NCBI RefSeq assembly: GCF_010731675.1
Contig: NZ_AP022584.1
Coordinates: 4,898,001-4,962,000, forward strand
Direction: 5' to 3'
Source: Mycobacterium marseillense
GTDB lineage: Bacteria; Actinomycetota; Actinomycetes; Mycobacteriales; Mycobacteriaceae
Length of the DNA: 64,000 nucleotides
Part shown: positions 54,728 to 63,615 of the stretch, piece after piece
Layout of the letters: each line of letters opens with the position of its first letter
How positions within the stretch are numbered: position 1 is the first letter of the stretch
Program-made: the position numbers and the translations under genes
Notes under the pieces: model-generated
What the model saw: the letters and a program-made list of their open reading frames with translations, nothing else
Told to the model about the DNA's origin: nothing
Database searches by the model: none

Positions 54728-55483
54728 ATGAACGCGCCCAGCCCCGACGCCATCCGCGCCGAGACGATCACCATCACCGGTCACGGCGGCGACGAGATCG
54801 AGGCCTACCAGGCCGTGCCGCTCGCGCCGGGGTCGCGCGGGGGCGTCGTGTGGATTCACCACATGCCCGGCTACGACCGGGAGACCAAGGAGTTCGTTCG
54901 CCGGCTCGCGGTCAGCGGCTATCACACCGTGGCGCCGAACCTCTATTCGCGCGAGGCGCCGGGGGCCGCGCCCGACGACGCGGCCGCAGCGGCGCGCGCG
55001 GCCGGCGGGGTGCCTGACGAGCGACTGGTCGGCGATGTCGCGGGCGCCGTCGAGCAGCTGCGCGGCCTGCCGGGGGCCAACGGCAAGGTCGGTGTCATCG
55101 GGCACTGCTCGGGCGGGCGGCACGCCTACCTGGCGGCATCCTCGCTGCCCTTCGACGCGGCGGTTGACTGCTACGGCGCCTTCATCGTCGAGGATCCGCC
55201 CGAAGGCATGCCCAAAACCATGCGGCCGATACTGAATCTGGCCGCCGACCTGAGCTGCCCGCTGCTGGGCCTGTTCGGGCGCGAGGACCGATTCCCCGCC
55301 CCCGAAGGCGTGGCCACCCTGGACGCCGAACTCACCCGACTGAACAAGCCGCACGAGTTTCACTCCTACGAGGGGGCGGGGCACTCCTTCTTCTCCGTCG
55401 ACCGGCCCGCATACCGGCCGGAGGCGGCGGTGGACGGGTGGCGGCGCATCGACGAGTTTTTCGGCACCCACCTGAAAGGTTAG
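54728..55483 (+). CDS. Dienelactone hydrolase family protein
   Basis: A 251-residue alpha/beta hydrolase. The nucleophile elbow is GVIGHCSGGRHA, with Cys as in dienelactone hydrolase. The acid is in GREDRFPAPE and the His in YEGAGHSFFSVD. The N-terminal GSRGGVVWIHHMPGYDRET supplies the oxyanion region. Substrates may be lactones or small esters. AAGGAG supports the ATG at 54728; a GTG directly before it is in frame. The DUF6295-like gene starts 8 bp after the stop. Confidence 0.9.
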   Translation: MNAPSPDAIRAETITITGHGGDEIEAYQAVPLAPGSRGGVVWIHHMPGYDRETKEFVRRLAVSGYHTVAPNLYSREAPGAAPDDAAAAARAAGGVPDERLVGDVAGAVEQLRGLPGANGKVGVIGHCSGGRHAYLAASSLPFDAAVDCYGAFIVEDPPEGMPKTMRPILNLAADLSCPLLGLFGREDRFPAPEGVATLDAELTRLNKPHEFHSYEGAGHSFFSVDRPAYRPEAAVDGWRRIDEFFGTHLKG

Positions 55484-55491
55484 GTACGGCC

Positions 55492-55764
55492 ATGTGCACC
55501 TATCTCACTGAACACGTCGAGATCGACGGCAGCGGCAAGGGCGCCACCGGGTGGTTCGGCGCCGACAGGGCGACCGTGTACGTCGACCACCCCGTCCACG
55601 CACCCTACGGCCACACGGTCAACATCGACGTGATCAACCCGCAGCTCGGTCCATCGGCGCGGGTGGCCCTGGAACTCACCGAGGAAAGCGCCCTGGCGCT
55701 GGCCGACGCCATCCACAAAGCGATCGCCCACGCACCGGCCGGGCTGGCCTCCAAAGATCAATAG
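55492..55764 (+). CDS. DUF6295-like small conserved protein
   Basis: A 90-residue protein, MCTYLTEHVEIDGSGKGATG, ending in an amphipathic helix (TEESALALADAIHKAIAHAP). I recognise it as a short conserved actinobacterial protein but know no function. It lies between the dienelactone hydrolase and DUF427 genes with spacings of 8 and 7 bp, so the three are almost certainly one operon. The ATG at 55492 excludes 18 upstream codons that overlap the hydrolase gene. Confidence 0.8.
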   Translation: MCTYLTEHVEIDGSGKGATGWFGADRATVYVDHPVHAPYGHTVNIDVINPQLGPSARVALELTEESALALADAIHKAIAHAPAGLASKDQ

Positions 55765-55771
55765 GCCGAAC

Positions 55772-56533
55772 ATGACTGACTATCCGCAGATGGCCGCCGC
55801 CCGAGGCAGGATCGAACCCGCGCCCCGCCGCGTGCGCGGTTTTCTGGGCGACACGCTGGTCTTCGACACCACCGCCGCCCGATACGTGTGGGAGGTCCCC
55901 TACTACCCGCAGTACTACATCCCGCTGGCCGATGTCCGTTCCGAGTTCCTGCGCGACGAAAACCACGCCCAGACAGTGCAATTCGGTCCGTCGAGGCTGT
56001 ACTCCCTGGCGGCCGGCGGCCAGACGCACGAGTCGGCCGCGCGGGTGTTCGACGCCGACAGCGACAGCCCTCTGGCGGGCACGGTGCGGTTCGAATGGAA
56101 TCCGTTGCGCTGGTTCGAAGAAGACGAGCCGATCTACGGTCACCCGCGCAACCCCTATGCGCGCGTCGACGCGCTGCGCTCACACCGACACGTCCGGGTA
56201 GAACTCGACGGAATCACCTTGGCGGACACCCGGTCTCCCGTCTTGCTGTTCGAAACCGGCTTACCCACAAGGTATTACATCGACCCCACCGACGTCGACT
56301 TCGAGCACCTGCAACCCAGCGCCACAGAGACGTTGTGCCCGTACAAGGGAACGACGTCGGGCTATTGGTCGGTGCGGGTGGGCGACATCGTGCACGAGGA
56401 CCTGGCGTGGACCTACCACTACCCGCTGCCCGCGGTCGGTCAGATCGCCGGTCTGATCGCCTTCTACAACGAAAAACTCGACATCGTCGTCGACGGGGCC
56501 ACGTCAACGCGGCCGCAGACGCAGTTCAGCTAG
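55772..56533 (+). CDS. DUF427 domain protein
   Basis: A 253-residue protein. The N-terminal half (RYVWEVPYYPQYYIPLADV) and the C-terminal half (VELDGITLADTRSPVLLFE, LCPYKGTTSGYWSVRVG, DLAWTYHYPLPAVGQIAG) look like two DUF427 beta-tent units; the second is the better match. No enzymatic role is established. It ends the hydrolase-DUF6295-DUF427 operon. Confidence 0.85.
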   Translation: MTDYPQMAAARGRIEPAPRRVRGFLGDTLVFDTTAARYVWEVPYYPQYYIPLADVRSEFLRDENHAQTVQFGPSRLYSLAAGGQTHESAARVFDADSDSPLAGTVRFEWNPLRWFEEDEPIYGHPRNPYARVDALRSHRHVRVELDGITLADTRSPVLLFETGLPTRYYIDPTDVDFEHLQPSATETLCPYKGTTSGYWSVRVGDIVHEDLAWTYHYPLPAVGQIAGLIAFYNEKLDIVVDGATSTRPQTQFS

Positions 56534-56852
56534 CGGCTAACCATCTAACGGCGTTTTCGGGCGGTGTGATATTCGCCTCGTCGGCGGCAAATCCTGAGAT
56601 TTCCTTACTAAAGCCTCAGTCGAGCACAAACGCGAATCGTTAGCGGCGAAGGCGAAATCCGCCGGAAGAGGGTTTGCCTGCGTTTCGCTACGGGTAAGCG
56701 ACTGCGATACAGCGTGATTGGAAGTCTGAGCAGAACCTGAGTGCGTGAAGTGACGTAGCTAACGTCGGGCATTTTGAACTGCTTTGAGGCGAATTTTGGT
56801 CAGTAGACTACCGAAAACCAGTCTCGTCAGTGCCTTTCGGTGCTGAAAGCCG
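56534..56852 (+). other. Intergenic region upstream of the Rv1057-like gene
   Basis: A 319-bp region, less GC-rich than average, containing CTGAG direct repeats (56726-56741) and CTGAG/CTCAG arms around 56593-56614. It is the expected regulatory region of the beta-propeller gene. No gene was recognised. Confidence 0.6.
56726..56741. promoter_or_regulatory. CTGAG direct repeat, candidate MprA-type box
   Basis: CTGAG-CAGAAC-CTGAG, an 11-bp-period direct repeat, reads CTCAG-N6-CTCAG on the other strand. MprA boxes of M. tuberculosis consist of loosely conserved 8-bp direct repeats, and Rv1057 is reported to be MprA-controlled. Assigning the function here is inference. Confidence 0.35.
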
Positions 56853-58034
56853 GTGGATCCGGAGGCCAAATCGTCGCGTGCGTGCGACGTCGTCACTTTG
56901 GCCACCAGGGCCGACGAACACAGCAAAGGCGGTACCAGCGTGAGTGATGCATACGACCCAACGGCGGCCGGGTTTTCGGTCGACGACACCACGGTGGTTC
57001 GAGTCCCGGTGCACCGCGGCCCGATCAGCGACATGGATCTCAGTGGCGACGGGCGCCGGCTGCTCGTCACGAACTATGGCCGCGACGCGGTGTCGGTCAT
57101 CGACGCCCGCACGCTTCGGGTCTCGAGCACCCTCGCCGGTCTCAGCGAACCGTCCGCCGTCGCCATGAGCAGCGCGGACGCGAACTACGCCTACGTCAGC
57201 ACCGCCACCGCCGCCTACGACGCCATCGAGGTCATCGACGTCGTCACGAACTGGCGGATCGCCACGCATCGGCTCGCGCACACCGTGAGCGACCTGACGG
57301 TCAGCGCCGACGGGAAGTACCTCTATGCCAGCCGAAACGCCGTTCGCGGCGCCGACGTGACGGTGCTGGACACCACCACGGGCGAACTCGAGGTGATCGA
57401 ACTGGCCACCGCGCCGGGGACGACCACCGCATGCGTGCGCGCCAGCGCCGACGGGCGGCGCCTCTATGTCGGAGTCAACGGGCCCAACGGCGGCAGCCTC
57501 GCCGTCGTCGAAACCCGCACCCGATCCGACGGCGGCCGTGTCGGCGGCCGCTCGCGCGTCGTCGGCACCATCGAGCTCGGACTGCCCGTCCGCGACGTGG
57601 CGCTGAGCAACGACGGCGCCACGGCTTACGTGGCCAGTTGCGGCCCGGTCGTGGGCTCGGTGCTCGACCTCATCGACACCCGCGCCAACAAACTCGTCAA
57701 GACCCACAAGATCAACGAGATCACCGGACCGCTGGCGCGGCTGACCCTCAGCCGCGACGGCGAGCGGGCCTACCTGGTCAGTGACGACCGCGTCACGGTC
57801 CTGGGCACCCGCACGTTCGACGTCCTCGACGAGGTCACGGTGACCACGAACCCGTCCTGCGTGCTGGAAAGCCCCGACGGCGGCCAGCTGTATGTCGCCG
57901 ACTATTCCGGGGTGGTCACCGCGGCGCGCATCGCGACGGGCCAGGCGCCGCACAGCGGCGACGCGGGTCACCCGGACCTGCCGGCCGCCGGCTGGCTGTT
58001 CGATGTGCCCCAGTGGGAGCCGGCGCTGGCCTAG
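56853..58034 (+). CDS. YVTN-type beta-propeller protein (Rv1057-like)
   Basis: A 393-residue protein, matching the recalled length of M. tuberculosis Rv1057. From residue about 45 it consists of repeated propeller blades, for example MDLSGDGRRLLVTNYGRDAV, YVSTATAAYDAIEVIDVV, LTVSADGKYLYASRNAV and SPDGGQLYVADYSGVV. It is cytoplasmic by sequence, with no signal peptide. The role is unknown, but Rv1057 is a TrcR-repressed, MprA/SigE-induced stress gene. GTG 56853 is used; GTG 56940 (SDAYDPTAAG) is a credible alternative start. Confidence 0.88.
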   Translation: MDPEAKSSRACDVVTLATRADEHSKGGTSVSDAYDPTAAGFSVDDTTVVRVPVHRGPISDMDLSGDGRRLLVTNYGRDAVSVIDARTLRVSSTLAGLSEPSAVAMSSADANYAYVSTATAAYDAIEVIDVVTNWRIATHRLAHTVSDLTVSADGKYLYASRNAVRGADVTVLDTTTGELEVIELATAPGTTTACVRASADGRRLYVGVNGPNGGSLAVVETRTRSDGGRVGGRSRVVGTIELGLPVRDVALSNDGATAYVASCGPVVGSVLDLIDTRANKLVKTHKINEITGPLARLTLSRDGERAYLVSDDRVTVLGTRTFDVLDEVTVTTNPSCVLESPDGGQLYVADYSGVVTAARIATGQAPHSGDAGHPDLPAAGWLFDVPQWEPALA

Positions 58035-58396
58035 CCGGCCGCAGCGCGGGACGGCGCGGCGCCCAGGGTGTGAATCCTCGGCCTTCTGTGTGAATCCTTG
58101 GCGGGGTTCGTCGGCGTGTCGCCGCCCAGCGCGCACACTCAGATCCCAGGACGCACACTCCACGGCAGCGAGCCTCGCAACCCTCCCAGGGCACACAAGA
58201 GCCATCCCAAAGCCCCGCCCGCCGAAGGGGATCCACGTCGCGGGGCGCCAGCCCGGGTGATGTCTGTCAGGATCGCCGAATCCGGGCTTAGGGTGGGAAG
58301 CGGTCGGCGGCCCATCGCCGTCGGCCCGGAATGCGGGCGCGGCATTTCGCGGTATGGCACGCACGGTGCCGCGCGGGACAGTGAGGCGGTACATCA
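58035..58396 (+). other. Intergenic region before fadD14
   Basis: A 362-bp region with short direct repeats (58068-58102) and CGCACACTC twice with a 20-bp period (58132-58160). No open frame with coding character and no clear terminator or promoter was seen. Confidence 0.6.
58068..58102 (+). repeat. Short direct repeat GTGTGAATCCT(C/T)GGC
   Basis: Two copies at 58068-58082 and 58088-58102 differ by one base, with a 20-bp period. A CGCACACTC pair with the same period follows. They are possibly regulatory or a residue of a repeat family. Confidence 0.6.
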
Positions 58397-60028
58397 ATGG
58401 ACGGCACGATGCAGGACTATCCGTTGACGATCACCGCGATCATGCGCCACGGCTGCGGTGTCCACGGGGACCGCACCGTCACCACCGCCACCGGGGACGG
58501 CTACCGCACCACGAGCTATCGGGAACTGGGCTGCCAGGCCGCCCAGCTGGCGAACGGGCTGCGTCGGCTCGGGGTCACCGGTGACCAGCGGGTGGCGACG
58601 TTCATGTGGAACAACGCCGAGCATCTGATCGCGTACCTCGCGGTGCCCTCGATGGGCGCCGTCCTGCACACCCTCAACATCCGCCTGTTCCCCGAACAGA
58701 TCGCCTACGTCGCCAACGAAGCCGAAGACCAGGTGGTGGTGGTCGACGCCTCGCTGATCAAACTGCTCGGGCCGGTGCTGCCCCGCCTCGAGACCGTGCA
58801 CACCGTGATCGCCGTCGGCGAGGGTGACACCGAGCTGCTGCGGAAATCGGGCAAGACCGTGCTGGACTGGGCCGACGTCGTCGCCGGGGAGTCGGCGGAC
58901 TTCGACTGGCCGCACATCGACGAGAACTCCGCGGCGGCCATGTGCTACACGAGCGGGACCACCGGCAACCCGAAAGGCGTGGTGTACAGCCATCGTTCGA
59001 GTTACCTGCACACGATGGGCGCGTGTACCACCAACGGCATCGGCGTCGGGGCCACCGACAGCGTGCTGCCGATCGTGCCGATGTTTCACGCCAACGCCTG
59101 GGGCCTGCCGTACGCGGCGCTGATGGCGGGCGCCGATCTGGTGCTGCCGGATCGCCACCTCGACCCCCGGTCGCTGGTCGCCATGGTCGAAGACCTGCGG
59201 CCCACCGTGACCGGCGCGGTGCCGACCATCTGGAACGCCGTGCTGCACCACCTCGAGGACGATCCCGACCACGACATGTCGTCGCTGCGGCTGGTGGTCT
59301 GCGGCGGTTCGGCCGTCCCGGTCTCGCTGATGCGCACCTTCGAGGAAAAGCACGATGTGCAGATCCGCCAGCTGTGGGGCATGACGGAGACGTCGCCGTT
59401 GGCCACCATGGCCTGGCCACCCCCCGGCACCCCGGAGGACCAGCACTGGGCCTTCCGCGGCACCCAGGGCCAACCGGTGTGCGGGGTGGAGATGCGGATC
59501 GTCGACGACGAGGGCCAGGTGCTGCCCAACGACGGCGTCGCCGTGGGGGAGGTAGAGGTCCGCGGCCCGTGGATCGCCGGCTCCTACTACCTGGGCCATG
59601 ACGAATCGAAGTTCGACTCCGGCTGGCTGCGCACCGGCGACGTGGGCCGCATCGACGGCCGCGGTTTCGTCACCCTGACCGACCGGGCAAAAGACGTCAT
59701 CAAATCCGGTGGAGAGTGGATCTCGTCGGTCGAGCTGGAGAACGCCCTCATCGGTCACCCCGAGGTGGTCGAGGCCGCGGTGGTCGGCGTTCCCGACGAA
59801 CGTTGGGAGGAACGGCCGCTCGCGGTGATCGTGCCCAAACAGGGCGCGTCGGTCAGCGCGGAGCAGCTGCGAGAATACCTGGCGGACAAGGTCGTTCGGT
59901 GGTGGCTGCCCGAGCGGTGGACGTTCGTCGACGAGATCCCGCGCACCAGCGTCGGCAAGTACGACAAGAAAGCCATCCGGTCGCGATACGCCGAAGACGG
60001 CTACCAGGTGACCGAAGCGCGCGACTGA
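58397..60028 (+). CDS. fadD14: Acyl-CoA synthetase FadD14
   Basis: A 543-residue AMP-dependent acyl-CoA ligase of the medium-chain FadD group, with the same length as M. tuberculosis FadD14 (Rv1058). P-loop [18 protein letters not shown] (about 182-199), [50 protein letters not shown], and the C-terminal catalytic Lys in [13 protein letters not shown]. It activates fatty acids with ATP and CoA. ATG 58397 is used. Confidence 0.95.
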   Translation: MDGTMQDYPLTITAIMRHGCGVHGDRTVTTATGDGYRTTSYRELGCQAAQLANGLRRLGVTGDQRVATFMWNNAEHLIAYLAVPSMGAVLHTLNIRLFPEQIAYVANEAEDQVVVVDASLIKLLGPVLPRLETVHTVIAVGEGDTELLRKSGKTVLDWADVVAGESADFDWPHIDENSAAAMCYTSGTTGNPKGVVYSHRSSYLHTMGACTTNGIGVGATDSVLPIVPMFHANAWGLPYAALMAGADLVLPDRHLDPRSLVAMVEDLRPTVTGAVPTIWNAVLHHLEDDPDHDMSSLRLVVCGGSAVPVSLMRTFEEKHDVQIRQLWGMTETSPLATMAWPPPGTPEDQHWAFRGTQGQPVCGVEMRIVDDEGQVLPNDGVAVGEVEVRGPWIAGSYYLGHDESKFDSGWLRTGDVGRIDGRGFVTLTDRAKDVIKSGGEWISSVELENALIGHPEVVEAAVVGVPDERWEERPLAVIVPKQGASVSAEQLREYLADKVVRWWLPERWTFVDEIPRTSVGKYDKKAIRSRYAEDGYQVTEARD

Positions 60029-60131
60029 GGGATGCTCGCTGACTGGCCGAGCAGACACAGAATCGCGTAGTTCGCCGGCAAAACGTGCGATTCGCGGTCT
60101 CGCGGACAACAGAGCGGAAAGGATTGAGACA

Positions 60132-60605
60132 GTGGCACATTCACTTGTCGTGGACCAATCCGTCGTCGCCCCGGTCGCGGCACACGACGCGTTCGGCCGG
60201 ACGCTGCCGCTGCCACTGCCCACGCTGTTCAACCGCTGGTACGGCCCCTTCCCGCCGATCCGGGAGGTGCGTGAGCAGACGGGCGCCTGGGACGCGGCGG
60301 GGCAGACTCGCATCGTGCACCTGGCCGGCGGCGCCACCATGCGCGAGGAATTGACCAGTGTCGACCCGCCGCGCTCGTTCGGCTACCGGCTCTGCGAGGT
60401 CACCGGTCCGATGGCGATGCTGGTCGATCACGTTGTGGGCGAATGGATTTTCGTCCCGGCGGCCGCCGGAACCGAGATCACCTGGCGCTGGGAGATCCAC
60501 CCGAAATCGCCGCGAACGGCCTGGGCGCTGCCACTGTTGGGCTGGATGTGGAAGGGCTACGCGCGCCGGGCCCTGGCCAACCTGTCGGCCTTGCTGACCG
60601 GCTGA
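60132..60605 (+). CDS. SRPBCC (START-like) domain protein
   Basis: A 157-residue protein, matching Rv1060 in length. It starts with AHSLVVDQSVVAPVAAHDAF and shows the helix-grip pattern: VREQTGAWDAAGQTRIVHL, SVDPPRSFGYRLCEVTGPM and the C-terminal helix MWKGYARRALANLSALL. SRPBCC proteins bind lipids or polyketides in a deep pocket. GTG 60132 is preceded by GAAAGGATTGAGAC. It lies between fadD14 and the amidotransferase, so a lipid role is plausible. Confidence 0.85.
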   Translation: MAHSLVVDQSVVAPVAAHDAFGRTLPLPLPTLFNRWYGPFPPIREVREQTGAWDAAGQTRIVHLAGGATMREELTSVDPPRSFGYRLCEVTGPMAMLVDHVVGEWIFVPAAAGTEITWRWEIHPKSPRTAWALPLLGWMWKGYARRALANLSALLTG

Positions 60606-60632
60606 GGCCGCCGACCATTACGGTTTGAAGGC

Positions 60633-61523
60633 ATGTGCCGACTCTTTGGCCTGCACGCCGGGACGCACGCGTGCACCGCCACCTTCTGGCTGCTGGACGC
60701 GCCGGACAGCCTGTCCGAACAGAGCCGGAGAAATCCAGACGGCACCGGCCTGGGCATCTTCGACGAGCACGCCGCGCCGCACCTCTACAAGGAGCCGATA
60801 GCCGCCTGGCAGGACGCCGCATTCGCGACCGAGGCGCATCGGATGACCGGCACCACCGTCATCGCCCACGTCCGCTACGCGACCACCGGATCGCTCGACA
60901 TCCGCAACACCCACCCGTTCTTGCAGGACGGCCGGATCTTCGCGCACAACGGCGTCCTCGAAGGCCTGGAAATCATCGACGAGCGACTGCGCGAGATCGG
61001 CACCGCCGACCTGGTATTGGGTGACACCGACTCCGAGCGCGTGTTCGCGTTGATCACCGGCTCGATCCGCGCCCGCGGCGGCGACATCACCGCGGGCCTC
61101 GTCGACGCCACGCGATGGCTCGCCGAGCACGTCCCGATCTACGCGGTGAACGTGCTGCTGAGCACGGCCACCGACATGTGGGCGCTGCGGTACCCGCAAA
61201 CTCACGAGCTCTACGTCCTGGATCGATCCGACGGTGCGGCGGCGCAGGATCCCGAATTCGACTTGCACACCATACGAATTCACGCGCGCTCGGAGCACCT
61301 GTGCACGCGGCCGTCGGTGGTGTTCGCCACCGAACGCATGGACGGCGACCCGCGCTGGCGCCTTCTCGAGCCGGGGGAGCTGATTCACGTCGACGCCCGG
61401 CTGCACGTCGCCCGCGAGTTGGTGTTGCCCGACCCGCCCCGACAGCTGTTGCGCCGCGAGGACCTGAGCGTGCCGGTGGAGGACTCGCAACACGCGCTGC
61501 CGAGCACCCGGCGGGTGGTCTGA
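60633..61523 (+). CDS. Class II glutamine amidotransferase-domain protein (Rv1061-like)
   Basis: A 296-residue N-terminal-nucleophile enzyme. Cys2 follows the initiator Met (MCRLFGLHAG). The glutaminase motifs are NPDGTGLGIFDE, HVRYATTGSLDIRNTHPF and FAHNGVLEG, as in the YafJ/GATase_4 family. It has no synthase domain, so it acts as a stand-alone glutaminase or needs a partner. It is 27 bp after the SRPBCC gene and about 18 bp before the patatin gene. Confidence 0.9.
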   Translation: MCRLFGLHAGTHACTATFWLLDAPDSLSEQSRRNPDGTGLGIFDEHAAPHLYKEPIAAWQDAAFATEAHRMTGTTVIAHVRYATTGSLDIRNTHPFLQDGRIFAHNGVLEGLEIIDERLREIGTADLVLGDTDSERVFALITGSIRARGGDITAGLVDATRWLAEHVPIYAVNVLLSTATDMWALRYPQTHELYVLDRSDGAAAQDPEFDLHTIRIHARSEHLCTRPSVVFATERMDGDPRWRLLEPGELIHVDARLHVARELVLPDPPRQLLRREDLSVPVEDSQHALPSTRRVV

Positions 61524-61541
61524 CCCCGTTTGGCAGAGTTG

Positions 61542-62417
61542 GTGAGCGTGACGAACAAACGCGCCCTGGTGCTGGCGGGCGGAGGGATCGCGGGAATCGC
61601 CTGGGAGACAGGTGTTCTGCGGGGCATTGCCGACGAGTCGCCGGCTGCGGCCCGGGTGTTGGTCGAGTCGGATGTGCTGGTGGGGACGTCGGCGGGCTCG
61701 GCGGTCGCCGCGCAGCTCGGCAGCGGTCACACGCTGGACGAGCTGTTCGACCGGCAAGTCGCCGAGTCGTCGGCCGAGATCGATTCCGGCGTAAACGTCG
61801 ACACCATCACCGAGCTGTTCCTGACGGCCCTGGCCGCCCCGTACGAGGAGCCGCTGGACAAGACGCGCCAACAAATGCAGCGGATCGGGGCCGTCGCCCT
61901 GGCGACCGAAACCGTTCCCGCGCCCGTGCGCCGCCAGGTGATCGCGCAGCGCCTGCCGTCGCACGACTGGCCCGAGCGGACGCTGCGGCTCACCGCCATC
62001 GACGTGGCCACTGGGGAACTGGCCGTCTTCGACCGCGAGTCCGGCGTCGACCTCGTCGACGCCGTGGCGGCCAGCTGCGCGGTGCCCGGGGCGTGGCCGC
62101 CGGTGACGATCGCGGATCGCGACTACATGGACGGCGGGGTCGCCAGCTCGGTCAACCTCGTGGTGGCCGCCGACTGTGACGTCGCGGTGGTGCTGGTGCC
62201 CTCGGGCGTCGACGCGCCGTCGCCGTTCGGCGCCGGACCCGCCGCCGAGATCTCCTCGTTCGCCGGTGCCGCGTTCGCGGTGTTCGCCGACGCCGAATCG
62301 CTGGCCGCCTTCGGGCCCAACGCCCTTGATCCGGGCTGCCGCATCCCCTCGGCCCTGGCCGGGCGCGGGCAGGGTCGCCGCGAGGCCGCGGCCATCGCCC
62401 GGTTCCTGGGCCTGTGA
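61542..62417 (+). CDS. Patatin-like phospholipase (Rv1062-like)
   Basis: A ~291-residue patatin-domain hydrolase: oxyanion ALVLAGGGIAGIAWETGVL, nucleophile elbow VLVGTSAGSAVAAQL (catalytic Ser) and the catalytic Asp in YMDGGVASSVNL. These enzymes hydrolyse acyl esters of phospholipids. The start is uncertain: TTG 61530, GTG 61542 or GTG 61548. It is convergent with the next patatin gene (25-bp gap), which is only a distant paralogue. Confidence 0.92.
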   Translation: MSVTNKRALVLAGGGIAGIAWETGVLRGIADESPAAARVLVESDVLVGTSAGSAVAAQLGSGHTLDELFDRQVAESSAEIDSGVNVDTITELFLTALAAPYEEPLDKTRQQMQRIGAVALATETVPAPVRRQVIAQRLPSHDWPERTLRLTAIDVATGELAVFDRESGVDLVDAVAASCAVPGAWPPVTIADRDYMDGGVASSVNLVVAADCDVAVVLVPSGVDAPSPFGAGPAAEISSFAGAAFAVFADAESLAAFGPNALDPGCRIPSALAGRGQGRREAAAIARFLGL

Positions 62418-62442
62418 CGGGTTCGCTTGGCGCGCAATATCT

Positions 62443-63513
62443 TTAGCGGTCTATCGCGGGTGGGGCGGCGTCGTCGCGCTCGGCTTCCAAAGAGTCCAGG
62501 GCGTCGTCGGCGAGCGCCCGGCCGGTGGCGATCACCTCCACTGCCCGGTGAAACTCCAGGGCCCGGCACGTCGACCGCGGAACCTCGATGAGCAGGTCGG
62601 GCGGGTAGACCGCCAGGCTGTGGCGCGCGAGCGCTGCCTGGGCGATGTCGATCGTCCGGTTCATCACCTCGAAGCTGCCCAACTTCGGGACATCGATCAC
62701 CGCGCCGGGCAGCACACCCGCGTCGGCGTCGGCCGGGGGTTGCTCGTCGTCGGGGTCCTCCGACCAGTCGTCGGACTCGCCACCGGGCCCGCCCAGCCTG
62801 CTCAGCACCGCCCGGGCGGTCCGCCGGTCGAGCAGCGAGCGGGCCGCGGCCGTGTCGAGCAGCGCGGAGGTGCTGCGCACCATGCGGGTCAACCATTCGG
62901 CGGTGGCCCCCGGCTCCGCTTCGCGGGTGGTGATCGCCTCACTGCCGGACAGGCTCACCGCGATGGTCAGGTCGGCGTTGACGGCCGAAAGGGGCGCCAT
63001 CGGCAGCGGATCGAGGATGCCGCCGTCGGCCAACAGCCGGCCGTCGACCGCGTGCGGCGCGATCACCCCCGGGATGGCGATCGACGCGCGGATCGCCTCG
63101 TCGAGGGGCCCGCGCTGAAACCACACCGACTTGCCCGCCAGCAGGTCGGTCGCCACCGCGGTGTAGGGGATCAGCAGGTCTTCGATGGCGACGGGGCCCA
63201 GGATGTCGCGCACGGCGTCCAGGATCTTTCCGGCGCGCATCACGCCCGCCGCGCTGATCGACGGGTCCAGCAGTCGCAGGATGGTGCGCTGGGTCAGCGA
63301 CTTCGCCCACTCGGAGAACTCGTCGAGCCGCCCGGCCGCGTGCAGTCCGCCGACCAGCGCGCCCATCGACGAGCCGGAGACGCCGACGACCTCGTAGTCG
63401 CGGGCGCGCAGGGCCTCGATCACCCCGACGTGGGCGTAGCCGCGGGCGCCACCGCTGCCGAGGGCGAGTGCCACCCGAGTCGGCGCTGAGCGACGCGGAA
63501 GTTCGTCAGGCAC
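62443..63513 (-). CDS. Patatin-like phospholipase / RssA family (Rv1063c-like)
   Basis: A 356-residue patatin protein: ALGSGGARGYAHVGVIEAL, nucleophile VSGSSMGALVGGLHA, catalytic Asp in LLADGGILDPLPM, plus an acidic C-terminal region (DDWSEDPDDEQPPADAD) and a final helix block. The RssA/NTE relationship suggests membrane-lipid hydrolysis. It is separated from lpqV by 102 bp on the same strand. Confidence 0.93.
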   Translation of the reverse strand: MPDELPRRSAPTRVALALGSGGARGYAHVGVIEALRARDYEVVGVSGSSMGALVGGLHAAGRLDEFSEWAKSLTQRTILRLLDPSISAAGVMRAGKILDAVRDILGPVAIEDLLIPYTAVATDLLAGKSVWFQRGPLDEAIRASIAIPGVIAPHAVDGRLLADGGILDPLPMAPLSAVNADLTIAVSLSGSEAITTREAEPGATAEWLTRMVRSTSALLDTAAARSLLDRRTARAVLSRLGGPGGESDDWSEDPDDEQPPADADAGVLPGAVIDVPKLGSFEVMNRTIDIAQAALARHSLAVYPPDLLIEVPRSTCRALEFHRAVEVIATGRALADDALDSLEAERDDAAPPAIDR

Positions 63514-63615
63514 CCCACCATTTTGCGCGGCGGCGCCTCGCTGCCGGGCCGGGCGGGGACTTTTTTCCGCCGTGATCGCAATTACCCCGCGGGGAGGACG
63601 CCGGCGCGCGCGGCG

